In this document: positions 39,776-49,653 of the stretch, piece by piece
Numbering within the stretch: position 1 is the first letter of the stretch
Layout of the letters: every line of letters starts with the position of its first letter
Origin: Colwellia sp. D2M02
GTDB taxonomy: Bacteria > Pseudomonadota > Gammaproteobacteria > Enterobacterales > Alteromonadaceae
Length of the DNA: 50,363 bases
NCBI RefSeq assembly: GCF_018860755.1
Contig: NZ_JAHKPW010000075.1
Span: forward strand, 1-50,363
Reading direction: 5' to 3'
Made by a program: the position numbers and the translations under genes
Notes under the pieces: generated by a model
What the model was told of the DNA's origin: nothing
What the model saw: only the letters and a program-made list of their open reading frames with translations
Database searches by the model: none

Positions 39776-41572
39776 TCAAAAAGATTTCTTGGCTTGTACT
39801 CTTATTTCAAAGTTATCAATATCCTCGTTATTGCTTTGTGGAAAAGCAAAGTCGATATGAATAACGTTATTACTACCCCCTGAATGTGGTGAATATGCTC
39901 GTATACCAACGCCTACAGAGCTTAACCAGCCTTTTTCAGCATTCTCAACTATAGAGTCACCAAACGCTCTACCGCCATCAATAAAAGCTACGCCTGCTAT
40001 GTCGAATAACTTAAATAAATTTATATTCGGGTAATAACGTATTTCTGAAGTTAAAATTACACTGTTATCGCCATGTTGGTATTGTAGTGGAAAGCCACGT
40101 AATCCCGTATTACCACCCATAGTGACAGGGCGATCAAGGTATTGATTAGTACTGAACGTATTTACATTGTTTAAATATAAGCCCCAGCTTTTACTGAACG
40201 GATAAAAGTATTCTGCGTTTATTTGCGCGAGTAAGCGATTGTTTTTATCGTCATAAATGTCACCTAGCATTACCAAGTCTAATAACAGTAAGCCATCTTC
40301 ATGGAGGTTGTAGCCTTTTTTTATGTTCATTCGCCATAATGCCCATGCTGCATTGTCTTGGTTACCATTACCAAGCCCTAAGCTACTCTCAATTTGCCAG
40401 CCGTGATTGAAGTCTTCTATTTGCGATATTAAGTGCACATTTGTTAATTCTTTAAAGTCTTTCTCAATATATTCAACCGCAAGCCAAGGGTAAATAAACT
40501 CTCTGTCTTTAGGGAGTACTGTAGTTAGTGGTGGAGTATCTAACTTATTAGCATCTTCAGGCGAAAGTGCTGAGAAAATATGTTCATCTTGGGTGACACC
40601 AACACTATAGCGAAGGACACTCGCTTTTGAGTTATCAACCAACCAAGCATAACTGGCTTGTTTATATTCTATTTCGTGTGTATAAACACTTTGATCTTTG
40701 CTGTTTTGAAAAATGGTATCGTTCCGTTTTTCACTGTCAAAACCAACGATGTAAGCACTCTTTACGTGAAAGCCAGCAAAGTGTTTTTGTAAAAATAATG
40801 CCCGCTGGGTACCGTCATCATTATCCGCAAAGCGAAGGCTTACCTCTGTGTTTTGTTTTTGAAATAGCGGAATAGTACTGACTAATTTATAACCTGAACG
40901 CTGTGAATTTTGATATGACTCTATTTCGGCATCAATCCCTAAACCGAGAAAATTACGTTCTTTAATACCAAAACTATAGGTGTTTTCACCACCTTTACGA
41001 CCAAAGCTTAGGGTTGGTAGTAACGACCAATTGTCCCATGTGGTTACAATAACTTTGTCTTGAGCTTCATCATTAACCACCTTTGCCGCACGTAAATACT
41101 TTCGACTACGTAAATGACGTTCTAATTCAGCTAAATCAGCGCTAGTTTTATGGCACTTTTCTAAAAAGAATGCGGCTTCATTTTCTAAGGTCATAACTTT
41201 GGTATCAATATGAATTGCGTTAGCCCAGCGGTGCAAAAAAATGATGCCATCTTCACTTTCATCAAAAATAGTTTGTGGTTGAAAAACCACTTCAGGTTGC
41301 TGTTGATTACACAACGAAGAATTAGCATGTAATGTGGTATTTGTTGGTGAAAGGCTGTCTTCTTTTGTGCTCATAACAGCGCTGCTACTATCATTTACCT
41401 CTGTTGGTTCTGGTGAAGCTTGTACTCTTTGAAGGGAAAGTTGAGCGCAAACGATTAAGCTTAAACACAAGGCATATTTTAGGTATTTATAATTGTGTTT
41501 AGCTTGAGCAATTTTACTACCCACAAAGAAGTGAAGAAGAAGTCGTTTATTTGATTTTATTTTTAATAACAA
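39776..41572 (-). CDS. Orphan Omp85-family outer membrane protein with one POTRA-like domain
   Basis: A 598-residue protein. A long basic n-region precedes the signal hydrophobic segment (about 33-48). Residues about 118-180 form one POTRA-like unit (LAELERHLRSRKYLRAAKVV followed by DKVIVTTWDNWSL). The remainder is a C-terminal beta-barrel with GGNTGLRGFPLQYQ, the conserved (V/L)RGF loop-6 motif of Omp85 proteins, GVAFIDGGRAFG and a terminal aromatic residue (KKSF). It is not BamA (five POTRAs) nor TamA, which is encoded 5 kb away. It may be a passenger-less transporter or an outer-membrane assembly paralogue; the function is unknown. Confidence 0.8.
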   Translation of the reverse strand: MLLKIKSNKRLLLHFFVGSKIAQAKHNYKYLKYALCLSLIVCAQLSLQRVQASPEPTEVNDSSSAVMSTKEDSLSPTNTTLHANSSLCNQQQPEVVFQPQTIFDESEDGIIFLHRWANAIHIDTKVMTLENEAAFFLEKCHKTSADLAELERHLRSRKYLRAAKVVNDEAQDKVIVTTWDNWSLLPTLSFGRKGGENTYSFGIKERNFLGLGIDAEIESYQNSQRSGYKLVSTIPLFQKQNTEVSLRFADNDDGTQRALFLQKHFAGFHVKSAYIVGFDSEKRNDTIFQNSKDQSVYTHEIEYKQASYAWLVDNSKASVLRYSVGVTQDEHIFSALSPEDANKLDTPPLTTVLPKDREFIYPWLAVEYIEKDFKELTNVHLISQIEDFNHGWQIESSLGLGNGNQDNAAWALWRMNIKKGYNLHEDGLLLLDLVMLGDIYDDKNNRLLAQINAEYFYPFSKSWGLYLNNVNTFSTNQYLDRPVTMGGNTGLRGFPLQYQHGDNSVILTSEIRYYPNINLFKLFDIAGVAFIDGGRAFGDSIVENAEKGWLSSVGVGIRAYSPHSGGSNNVIHIDFAFPQSNNEDIDNFEIRVQAKKSF

Positions 41573-41928
41573 CAGTATAGCCTTCCTTGTTCTGAAAACA
41601 GAACTGTTAATAAATCAGCAATGCAATTTTCATCTTACTTCTTTAACTATAGTGCTAACTAATAAATTTAGTTAATTATTTATTGCGCTATTTTGAGTTT
41701 TTCTACTCGTTTTTATTTTTGTTGTGCTGGTTCATTAATTAGTTAATTAACTAATTTTGATAAATAAGAATGGTAATTTCACCGCGTTTCAATGTTTCTG
41801 TCGTGGTATTGCGACCACGTGAAATCAGCGTTATAAAGTCGTTATTAAAGGTGAGGGAAGAAAAATTACTTGATATGCTTTGATGATTAACTGACTATGA
41901 TTGTTGGTTATTATCTGGAGTCTTAATA
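41573..41928. other. Divergent intergenic region with palindromes
   Basis: No gene is seen. AATTAGTTAATTAACTAATT at 41737-41756 is a perfect 20-bp palindrome, with a related half-site (TTTAGTTAATTA) near 41668-41679. A hairpin with outer arms ATTTCAC / GTGAAAT (41776-41782, 41819-41825) and inner arms CGTGGT / ACCACG (41802-41807, 41814-41819) lies before the thioesterase gene. Confidence 0.55.
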
Positions 41929-42333
41929 ATGATAGAAGAAAAAATAAAACCGCGATTTTGTGAAACAGATGCATTAGGGCATATTAATAATACGGTCGTT
42001 GCGCAATGGTTCGAGGGTGCAAGAGACCCAGTTTTTCAATGGTTTATTCCTGATTTGTCGGTAAAAAAGTGGACTTTGATTTTAGCGCGCACTGTGGTTG
42101 ATTTTCATGCAGAGCTGCAATATGGGGAAAGTGTTGTTATAAAAACCTATGTAGGTCGAACAGGCAATAGTTCATTCGATATTTACCAAGAAGCTTGGCA
42201 GCAGAATAAAAAATGCGCTTCAGGTACGGCCACTATGGTCTACTTTGATTATGAGCAAAAAAAATCTCAAAAAATACCAGATCAAGTGCTGCAAGCAATG
42301 GCTAAACATCGCTTTAATGCCGAGCTAACTTAA
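41929..42333 (+). CDS. Hotdog-fold acyl-CoA thioesterase (4HBT/YbgC-like)
   Basis: 134 residues with the 4HBT motif RFCETDALGHINN, where Asp14 is the expected catalytic residue, followed by the long helix YVVAQWFEGAR-type segment (NTVVAQWFEGARDPVFQWF) and VDFHAELQYGESV. Enzymes of this group hydrolyse acyl-CoA or acyl-ACP thioesters. A GGAG site lies 10 nt before the ATG. It is convergent with tamB, separated by 35 bp containing the palindrome TTAAGTGCACTTAA. Substrate unknown. Confidence 0.88.
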   Translation: MIEEKIKPRFCETDALGHINNTVVAQWFEGARDPVFQWFIPDLSVKKWTLILARTVVDFHAELQYGESVVIKTYVGRTGNSSFDIYQEAWQQNKKCASGTATMVYFDYEQKKSQKIPDQVLQAMAKHRFNAELT

Positions 42334-42368
42334 CCTGAGTCAAAGTTGTTTTAAGTGCACTTAACGAG

Positions 42369-45300
42369 TTACTCAATGTCAAATGAGTAATAAATATCAG
42401 TTGAGTGTTCTAACCCACTGACGACCTCTAACCACAGGCGATTAAGTAAATACATTCGCACGGTGAGCTCGTTAATAGGTTTATCAATGCCGCGACCATA
42501 CTTTAAGTAAATGCGGTTACCAATATAACCGCTAATAGTTGCTTGTGTGGTATCGCCATCACTTTCAGTATCAACAGAAACATCACTAATAAGTGGTATT
42601 TCTTCTATTACTTTAAATAAGCTTTCACTGCTACTGACCCCTAAACCAATTAGCATATTAGTGGCTGCTTCACTATTACTGCTATTACCGCCTGAATCTA
42701 AACTACGCCCTCGTACCAAGTAAGAGAGCATTTCAGATGTTTGCATGCTTGGTGTTGAAAATAATTGCATTTCTAAAGTGTCAGCTAAGCCAGTTACGGT
42801 TATGCCTACTTCAACATCTTCATTTTTAATATAACGACTTGCACGCAGGTTTACGTAAGGATTTTCAACGGGGCCATTAAAGGTTAGCTCGCCTTGGCTA
42901 ATGGCGAGTCGTTGTCCATAAGCTTGGAAAGTTCCTTGGTCAGAGTGTATTCTGCCAAAAAGCTGTAGAGGGTTTTGCTCTTTTTGGCTAATGTGTAATT
43001 GTCCAAATAGCTGACTTTTTAAGCCTTGTCCTGATATTGTAAAAGCTTTGTCAATATTGACTTGAATATCTGTTTGTATATCTAAGCTTGCTGCTTTCTG
43101 AGTTAGTTCTTGGCCTTGTTGGTCAACAATAACGACATCATCACTTAACGTGACGCTACCCTCAGGAAGCTTTTCAATATTGTAATTACCTGAGAGTACG
43201 TCGAGTTTTCCGCTTACAAGTAGCACTTTATCATGCAAATTAAAGTTAAGAGTTGGCGCGACTTTCATGGTTAGTTGCGGTGGAAAAATTAAGGGAAGTT
43301 GCGGAGATTTTAGGTCTAAATCTAAGCTTAAACCTTGTTGCCAGGCGAGTTCACCGTTAATGTCGGCTTTGTTATTGTCAATATCAAAACTGGCGTCTAG
43401 TTGCGCAATGTTGTTTTTTATTTGCATTGCAGCGTTGATGTTTTGCAGTTTGTTTGGGTTTTCGCGTAACAGTAAATCACCTTGGTTTAGTTGTAAATTA
43501 CCGCTAACTAAAGGAGATTGAAGTGAACCATGAATGGCTAACTCTGCAGACAATTCACCTTGTAAGCTAACAATAGCGCCACTGAAAGATTGAAAAGGCT
43601 GTAAATTAAAGTTATTTAACGCCATTTTCCCGCTAATAGGGAAGTCATCATTAAACTGCATTTTGGTATTCATATTAAGGAGTGCTAGGGCATTTTTATT
43701 GCTTAATACAAACTGGCTATTAAGTTGTTTTTCGTTGATGGTAAATGTTAACTTACCTTGGTGCCATTGGCTTACTTGCTGGTCGGTATATTCATCAATA
43801 ACTTTAATGTTACCGCGTGATAATTCAAAGTTGCCACTGGCGTTTAAATTTTGAGTTGCAGACCAGGTAGCATTGAGTATGCCGTTTACCGTGCTTTTTA
43901 GTTGTACTTCTTTAGGTAAAAATAATTGGTCGATAATGCCTAAATCAATGTCGATGTTTAAGGTAACATCGCCAGTATTACCTAAGGTAGCATTTTGTGG
44001 TAAACACAGTTTAAGTCCTTCGCCTAAAATGCAGTGCTTCTCTAGTGAGAATAATTGTTTTTCGACGTCAATATCGAGTGAAAAACTGTGGTTATTTTGC
44101 CAAACGAATCCTTGATGACTAAAAGACACTTGCGCTATTTCACTTCGCCATTGCTTTAGGTTTTGCTGCCATTGGCCTTCAAAAGTAATCGCTCCGCCTA
44201 AATCACCTTGCCATGAAGTATCAACCTTATGTTGATTAATATCACCAGCTAAGCTGAAGGAAAATTGCTCTAAAGCAAGTGCTGTAGGCTCTGAGTCCTG
44301 TTTGTTTTGCTGAAGCGATAGTCTATCGCTACTGATATTTAGCTGTATTTCATGAGAGTTAAGAGGACGGTAGTCACCTTTTATCGTAATTTTATCACTT
44401 TGGAGCTGCTTAAAGGTAAAGTGAGCTAGTTCACTGTTAAGGTTAATCGTTGGATTACTCTGCTCACCCTGCACGGTAAATTTCGATTGTAGTGCCCCAT
44501 GGATTTGATGATGCCATTGGTTTAAATTGTTAATGGTTAATTGACCGATAAGTTGCCAATTATCGCTTTTTTGGGCTTGTAGCGTTAATTCACTGTCATT
44601 AAAAAGTAGGTGTAAATGACTACTTTTTAATGCGCCAGAAGATACATGGCCTTCATTATTCAAAGTAATATCACCCTCAATAAGTAGAGGGCTGTTGTTG
44701 ATGTTACCGGTCAGCTCAGTATTGTTAATTGATACATACCAATGGTTATTATTAATTAAGCCACTGCTATCAATTTGGCCATTTACTCGTCCCGCTAATT
44801 GTTGAAATGGCAAGGATGATAATAATTCCGCGGGCGCTAAGGTGGCTAAGTCTAATTCAGGTAGCGTAAAGCCTGTAGAGCTAGCATTGAGTTGCCATTG
44901 CACAATATTACTTATGTTAGTACGCGTATCAACACTACCTTGTAGGTTAAGTTGGCTGCTAGATTTTTGGTCATCAAAAGTTAGCTCCTCTATTGTGACT
45001 AAGCCTTGTTGATGTTTTGCGGCTATTGCAAAATCAGCATTGTTATAGCCGTAGCTATTAATATTACTATTAAGCGTTAGCGCTTGTTGCTTTATATCTC
45101 CTGAGGCTTTAAGCGTTACTATTGACGGTTGTGTCGACTGAGTAATAGATAATGGCAAAGGCAGCTTTTCAGCATTGAGTTGCACGGTAAAAGGCAGCTC
45201 TGCTTGTATTAAATTAAGCTGTGCTTGGCTGTTGAGTATTAAACTGCCTTGGCTTTGTAATGTTAATGCTAAATTATCTAAGCTACCTTGTATGTTAAGT

Positions 45301-46262
45301 GTTTGCGCTGAATTTGCTATTTCGGGCCAAAACTCAAGTTGATGTATTTGTGTAGTTAATTCAGCATTTACTTCATAGGGCATTGTTAAGGTTAATGATG
45401 CCGCTGCAGAGTTGATAGCATAATCTTGGGTTGTAAAGCTAAAGGCATCAATAGCTACGTTGTGCTGAGTCCAGCTCGCGCTTAAGGTATGATCATACGA
45501 GTGCCACAGTAGCGATTGTTGTGTCTCACTTTTTGTTTTAGTCGCTTTAGCTGTGTTTTTTATTACTTGTAGCTCAACCAGCGCTAATTCTTTTATCGTT
45601 AATGCTATGGGTAAATGCACTTCAGGTAAGTCGCTAATACTGCTATGAATAGCTGATAAAGCATCGCCTTTTGTTAGCGAATTAGGAGCCGTATTCATAG
45701 TGCTTTTATTCGCTAAACTTATATCGTCTTGCAATAGCGTGACGATAACCTGCTTAGCATTTGGAGTATTTATAGCAAAGTCGCTGTTATTAATCGCTAC
45801 GCTACTGGTAAATTGTGAGACTGTAATGAGTGTATTGTTCAGTGTTATTTGGCTATTAGCTATAGTTAATTGGGGAGCGTCAATAGCAAACGGCATAGTG
45901 ATTAATACATTATCGCTAGCGATATTAGTGTCTGTTGTGCTGTCTGACCAATGAGTTAATGTAAAGTCACTAATATTTAGCGAATCTATACAGAGTTTTT
46001 TCTGCCAAATACAGGAAAAATCAATAATGGCGACAGCATTTGTTGCTTCAATACTAAGGTTGCTAAAATTAAGGTGTATTGAATTTAACTCAATATCTCT
46101 AACGAGTGACCCTGCTTTATAGTCTGCTTCAAAGCCATCAATATTATTTAATAAGCTTAGCGTTAACTGCGTGCCCCACGGTGTAGTAACGAGAATGGTA
46201 AACAAGCACAGTAATAAGGTTGCATATTTAGCAATGCTAAAGCTTAGTTGTCTTTTGGTCAT
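42369..46262 (-). CDS. tamB: Translocation and assembly module subunit TamB
   Basis: A 1297-residue protein with one N-terminal membrane anchor (about 9-28), a very long beta-rich periplasmic body of AsmA-like repeats, and the C-terminal DUF490 domain (FSTPSMQTSEMLSYLVRGRS, ending YSFDIE). E. coli TamB has 1259 residues. TamB spans the periplasm as a beta-taco, works with TamA, and is implicated in outer membrane protein assembly and phospholipid transport. Its ATG overlaps the tamA stop by 4 nt, so the two are translationally coupled. Confidence 0.93.
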   Translation of the reverse strand: MTKRQLSFSIAKYATLLLCLFTILVTTPWGTQLTLSLLNNIDGFEADYKAGSLVRDIELNSIHLNFSNLSIEATNAVAIIDFSCIWQKKLCIDSLNISDFTLTHWSDSTTDTNIASDNVLITMPFAIDAPQLTIANSQITLNNTLITVSQFTSSVAINNSDFAINTPNAKQVIVTLLQDDISLANKSTMNTAPNSLTKGDALSAIHSSISDLPEVHLPIALTIKELALVELQVIKNTAKATKTKSETQQSLLWHSYDHTLSASWTQHNVAIDAFSFTTQDYAINSAAASLTLTMPYEVNAELTTQIHQLEFWPEIANSAQTLNIQGSLDNLALTLQSQGSLILNSQAQLNLIQAELPFTVQLNAEKLPLPLSITQSTQPSIVTLKASGDIKQQALTLNSNINSYGYNNADFAIAAKHQQGLVTIEELTFDDQKSSSQLNLQGSVDTRTNISNIVQWQLNASSTGFTLPELDLATLAPAELLSSLPFQQLAGRVNGQIDSSGLINNNHWYVSINNTELTGNINNSPLLIEGDITLNNEGHVSSGALKSSHLHLLFNDSELTLQAQKSDNWQLIGQLTINNLNQWHHQIHGALQSKFTVQGEQSNPTINLNSELAHFTFKQLQSDKITIKGDYRPLNSHEIQLNISSDRLSLQQNKQDSEPTALALEQFSFSLAGDINQHKVDTSWQGDLGGAITFEGQWQQNLKQWRSEIAQVSFSHQGFVWQNNHSFSLDIDVEKQLFSLEKHCILGEGLKLCLPQNATLGNTGDVTLNIDIDLGIIDQLFLPKEVQLKSTVNGILNATWSATQNLNASGNFELSRGNIKVIDEYTDQQVSQWHQGKLTFTINEKQLNSQFVLSNKNALALLNMNTKMQFNDDFPISGKMALNNFNLQPFQSFSGAIVSLQGELSAELAIHGSLQSPLVSGNLQLNQGDLLLRENPNKLQNINAAMQIKNNIAQLDASFDIDNNKADINGELAWQQGLSLDLDLKSPQLPLIFPPQLTMKVAPTLNFNLHDKVLLVSGKLDVLSGNYNIEKLPEGSVTLSDDVVIVDQQGQELTQKAASLDIQTDIQVNIDKAFTISGQGLKSQLFGQLHISQKEQNPLQLFGRIHSDQGTFQAYGQRLAISQGELTFNGPVENPYVNLRASRYIKNEDVEVGITVTGLADTLEMQLFSTPSMQTSEMLSYLVRGRSLDSGGNSSNSEAATNMLIGLGVSSSESLFKVIEEIPLISDVSVDTESDGDTTQATISGYIGNRIYLKYGRGIDKPINELTVRMYLLNRLWLEVVSGLEHSTDIYYSFDIE

Positions 46263-48061
46263 AGCTCTGCACCTAAACTAAAATGTAATCGCCAATTTTT
46301 ATCTTCACCGTCAATGCCGTACGCAACATCAATTTTAATAGGGCCAACAGGCGACATATAGTGTAAACCTGATCCAATAGAGTAAACGGGCTCAAATTCT
46401 CCTTTATTATTAGCACTACCACCATCTGAAAACATGGCTACACGCCACTTTTCAGTGAGGTAATATTGATATTCAATACTGGCGACAAATAAACGCGTAC
46501 TACCAACCACTATTTCTTCATTATCATTAGGGTCAGAAGATGCAGGTATAGTTGAAGCAATTGATTGATAAGCAAAACCACGAATACTTTGATCACCACC
46601 AGCATAAAAACGTAATGATGGTGCTAGTTGTGCATCTCGGTCAATAAATACAGCGCCAAGCTCTGCACGAGTAACAAGCCTATGTTTAGGCGCTAAAGTG
46701 GTTATGTAATTCCATTTACCATGCACCCGAAAGAAGCTATTGTCTGAGCCTGCATGTAAATGCGCTCCTTCAATATTGTAGGTTTGCCTAAATCCTTCAC
46801 TTGGATCCAGCGGTGAGCCTGCACGGGTGGTGCTTGACCAAGTAATGCCTGGAATTACATAGCTGACTTTATCGACTTCACTCCAGCGTAAATTAGGTGT
46901 GTTTTCATCTAAGTTGTACTGCCATGCTTCTTCATGTAAACGTGTATAAAGCTCACGTTGCCAGTTATTTTTGTTGCTCAGTCGTCCTATTTGAATAGAG
47001 TGAAACTTAGTATCTAAATCGGCATATTCATCGTCTTCAACCATTACTTTAAATTGCAATAAATCATTTGTCGGGTGGCTTATAGGAATGCTGTAAATGA
47101 ATTTACCGGTGGCGTTGACTGACGAGTATTTAAATCGGGTTTCTTGAAAATGGCCATATTTATTAAGTTTAGGGGTGCGCCAACCTGCTGATACTCTAAA
47201 TAATGTGTCGGTGGCGTACCCTAAACCAAAGTCAAATAGGTGGCTTTTAGCTGGCGTTACAGTCACGTTAATAGGTACCAGAAACTGATGTTTTTCGGGC
47301 ACTATAATTTTTTCACCTGGCAGCGCCAGAATGTTACCAAAATACTGACTTGCTTGTAATTGCTGTTGTAATTGGTGAAATGCCTTAGCACTGTAATATT
47401 GCTCGGGTTTAAATGGCACTAAGCTTTTTAGCAGCGCAGGCTCTAAGTCAAAATCGTTAAAGTTTACATGACCAAACTTATACCTAGGGCCACTTTCATA
47501 CAGCAAAGTAATATCAGCATATTGATGATCATCTTTAATTGTTATCTTATGTTCAATAAATTTACCGTCGAAATAACCACGACGTAAGGCCAGCGATAAT
47601 ATGTCTGATTTTAGTGTGCTATAAACACTATGATTTAAGGTGTCACCTTGTTTAATCGGCTTTTGAGTGAGCAGTGCTTGAAAAGCTGAGTCGTTAAAGG
47701 CTTCGCCATTAATAATAATATGTACTTTATCAACAATTGTTGCTTTGCCGATGTTGATGGTCAGCGTTAACTTTTGCGGCGCAGACTTGTCCTGTTTATT
47801 GAGGTAGGTTATTTGGCTGGAAATATCTGCACGATAATAACCTAAAGCGTTTAAAGCATCACGAGTACTATTTTTTGCTGAGTATATAAAAGCAGAGCGC
47901 TCTAGATCTGTATTAGGTAATTGGCCTAAATGAGAGTAAATATTTTTACGAACCGCTTTAGGCATTTCACCATTTAGGGTAACGGTAAGGTTATTAGCGT
48001 AAACATTGTTAAAAAGTAGTAAACCTAAGAGGCAGGCCAGTATTAATTTACAATATGTCAC
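46259..48061 (-). CDS. tamA: Translocation and assembly module subunit TamA
   Basis: A 600-residue Omp85 protein. A signal peptide (about 1-22, ending VYA) is followed by three POTRA-like units (about 23-265) and a 16-strand barrel. FGLGYATDTLFRVSAGWRTP begins the barrel, and the RFYAGGDQSIRGFAYQS segment has the conserved RGF motif of loop 6. It acts in the outer membrane with TamB. It is the first gene of the tamAB operon and is divergent from ssb across a 640-bp spacer that contains a MITE-like element. Confidence 0.93.
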   Translation of the reverse strand: MTYCKLILACLLGLLLFNNVYANNLTVTLNGEMPKAVRKNIYSHLGQLPNTDLERSAFIYSAKNSTRDALNALGYYRADISSQITYLNKQDKSAPQKLTLTINIGKATIVDKVHIIINGEAFNDSAFQALLTQKPIKQGDTLNHSVYSTLKSDILSLALRRGYFDGKFIEHKITIKDDHQYADITLLYESGPRYKFGHVNFNDFDLEPALLKSLVPFKPEQYYSAKAFHQLQQQLQASQYFGNILALPGEKIIVPEKHQFLVPINVTVTPAKSHLFDFGLGYATDTLFRVSAGWRTPKLNKYGHFQETRFKYSSVNATGKFIYSIPISHPTNDLLQFKVMVEDDEYADLDTKFHSIQIGRLSNKNNWQRELYTRLHEEAWQYNLDENTPNLRWSEVDKVSYVIPGITWSSTTRAGSPLDPSEGFRQTYNIEGAHLHAGSDNSFFRVHGKWNYITTLAPKHRLVTRAELGAVFIDRDAQLAPSLRFYAGGDQSIRGFAYQSIASTIPASSDPNDNEEIVVGSTRLFVASIEYQYYLTEKWRVAMFSDGGSANNKGEFEPVYSIGSGLHYMSPVGPIKIDVAYGIDGEDKNWRLHFSLGAEL

Positions 48062-48230
48062 AATATATTAAACCTGAAACCATGAAGTGTGCTGTTATTG
48101 ATGTACTTTGTGCTCAAAAAATTATCAATGTACTGTTTAACTATTAATAAGTGAAAGCTTACGCTATAAAAGCACAATAAAGTAGTGATCTTTATGCTAA
48201 CGCGCTAATAATTTAGTAAATAGATCTTAG

Positions 48231-48467
48231 GAGCTGTTGATCTTTCACGATTAACTTTTGTTCAAGCTAAAAGGGCTTTAAGCGCGTCGAGTAGTGTGTA
48301 ACCTAGTCATTCTAAGCAAATACTGCTCAACAAAGCGGAAAACGCTTTTAGCCGACCCCTTCGGGTAGTGTTATCGCCTTTTTAGGTAACGTTACATTAC
48401 AAAGGCTCTGCCTTGTATAAATGCCTAATAATTCGTTGCAAAAACAATCTCGAAAGATCAACAGCCG
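48231..48467. mobile_element. MITE-like element with 14-bp terminal inverted repeats
   Basis: GCTGTTGATCTTTC (48233-48246) and GAAAGATCAACAGC (48452-48465) are perfect inverted repeats bounding about 233 bp with no reading frame of note. The interior contains small palindromes such as GTAACGTTAC near 48387. Structure and size fit a non-autonomous miniature inverted-repeat element. No target duplication directly flanking the ends was recognised, and the parent transposon is not in the window. Confidence 0.65.
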
Positions 48468-48700
48468 CTAATTGATCACTTGTATATCGCTTGTTTTTAA
48501 AAGCATAAATGCTATTGACTAAAATAAATGACTTTTTAGCAAAGAAAGCACTCGAATTTGATCCTATCTCACTATAGAATTACCCCCTTAAACTAATTTT
48601 GTTAGACAGGTATCTTCAATAGAAGTCGTTAATTATTATTTAACGTAATAGTTGACGAATAGCAGTCAATGTCTCGATAGCGCAATCAATAGGATTTTTC
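48468..48700. other. Spacer before ssb
   Basis: No gene or RNA is seen. The stretch must hold the ssb promoter, but I cannot place it confidently; an AT-rich segment with CTATAGAAT near 48571-48579 is a candidate -10. No LexA-type CTGT-N8-ACAG box was found. Confidence 0.4.
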
Positions 48701-49384
48701 ATGGCGGGTGTAAATAAAGTAATTATTGTTGGTAACTTAGGTAAAGATCCTGAGGTACGTTTTATGCCAAATGGCGGTGCGGTAGCGAATATTACCGTGG
48801 CTACGTCAGACTCGTGGAAAGATAAACAAACAGGTGAACAAAAAGAAAAAACTGAATGGCACCGTGTGGTAATGTTCGGAAAATTAGCCGAAGTTGCAGG
48901 TGAGTACCTTAAAAAAGGCTCAAAAGTTTATCTTGAAGGGCAATTACAAACACGTAAATGGACAAACCAACAAGGCCAAGATCAGTATACAACTGAAATT
49001 GTACTGCAAGGCTTTAATGGCGTAATGCAAATGTTAGACGGTCGCGGACAAAGTGGTGGTCAACAAGCTGGCGGTGGTTTCCAGCAACAAGGTGGTGGTT
49101 TCCAACAACAGTCTACCCCTCAACAGTCTGGTGGCTTCCAGCAACAGTCTGCGGCTCAACAACAAGGTGGCTTCCAGCAGCAAGCGGCACCACAGCAGCA
49201 AGGTGGCTACCAACAGCAATCTGCACCTCAACAACAGCAAGGTGGTTTTCAACAGCAAGCAGCACCACAGCAGCAAGCATATAATAAACCACAACAAGGT
49301 GGAGGCTTTGCACCACAGCAGCAAGCACCTAAAGTAAACCCACAAGAGCCATCAATTGATTTTGATGACGATATTCCGTTCTGA
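48701..49384 (+). CDS. ssb: Single-stranded DNA-binding protein
   Basis: A 227-residue SSB, longer than E. coli (178). The OB fold covers about 1-112 ([20 protein letters not shown], then [20 protein letters not shown] and [15 protein letters not shown]). A long linker (about 118-210) is made of irregular repeats of GGFQQQ plus (S/A)xPQQ units, almost only Gln, Gly, Ala, Ser, Pro and Phe. The acidic tip DFDDDIPF, which recruits repair and replication partners, is intact. In E. coli ssb is adjacent to uvrA; here about 15 kb separates the two. Confidence 0.96.
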   Translation: MAGVNKVIIVGNLGKDPEVRFMPNGGAVANITVATSDSWKDKQTGEQKEKTEWHRVVMFGKLAEVAGEYLKKGSKVYLEGQLQTRKWTNQQGQDQYTTEIVLQGFNGVMQMLDGRGQSGGQQAGGGFQQQGGGFQQQSTPQQSGGFQQQSAAQQQGGFQQQAAPQQQGGYQQQSAPQQQQGGFQQQAAPQQQAYNKPQQGGGFAPQQQAPKVNPQEPSIDFDDDIPF

Positions 49385-49455
49385 AACGTACCCTAGATAA
49401 GTTTTGTATGATTTTTCATTTAAAACCTAGGTAAAGCATAAAGTTATAAACTTAA

Positions 49456-49492
49456 AGCCCATAATATTAGTATAAATTTTGTGGGTTTTTTT
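49456..49492 (+). terminator. Possible ssb terminator
   Basis: AGCCCATA (49456-49463) pairs, with two wobbles, with TGTGGGTT (49480-49487), followed by a T run. It lies 72 bp after the ssb stop. Confidence 0.55.
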
Positions 49493-49653
49493 ATACATAA
49501 ATATTGGTTATATCGTACCTTGAGTTTTTGTAAACTTTAATAAGTTTTCAAGGTAATTCTAAGTTTCTTATCAAGCAGTAAAACTTAAATATCATTATTT
49601 AGATATAAATGGGAATTAACAATTAAGTATAGCTTCTATCGGGGGAACTAACA

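Noticed and set aside
48231-48467. A complete insertion sequence
   Set aside because: It is too short and holds no transposase frame, so it is called MITE-like only.
49034-49345. Long frames in other phases across the ssb linker
   Set aside because: They are by-products of the CAG/CAA repeat in ssb and translate to Leu- or Ser/Asn-rich low-complexity sequence.
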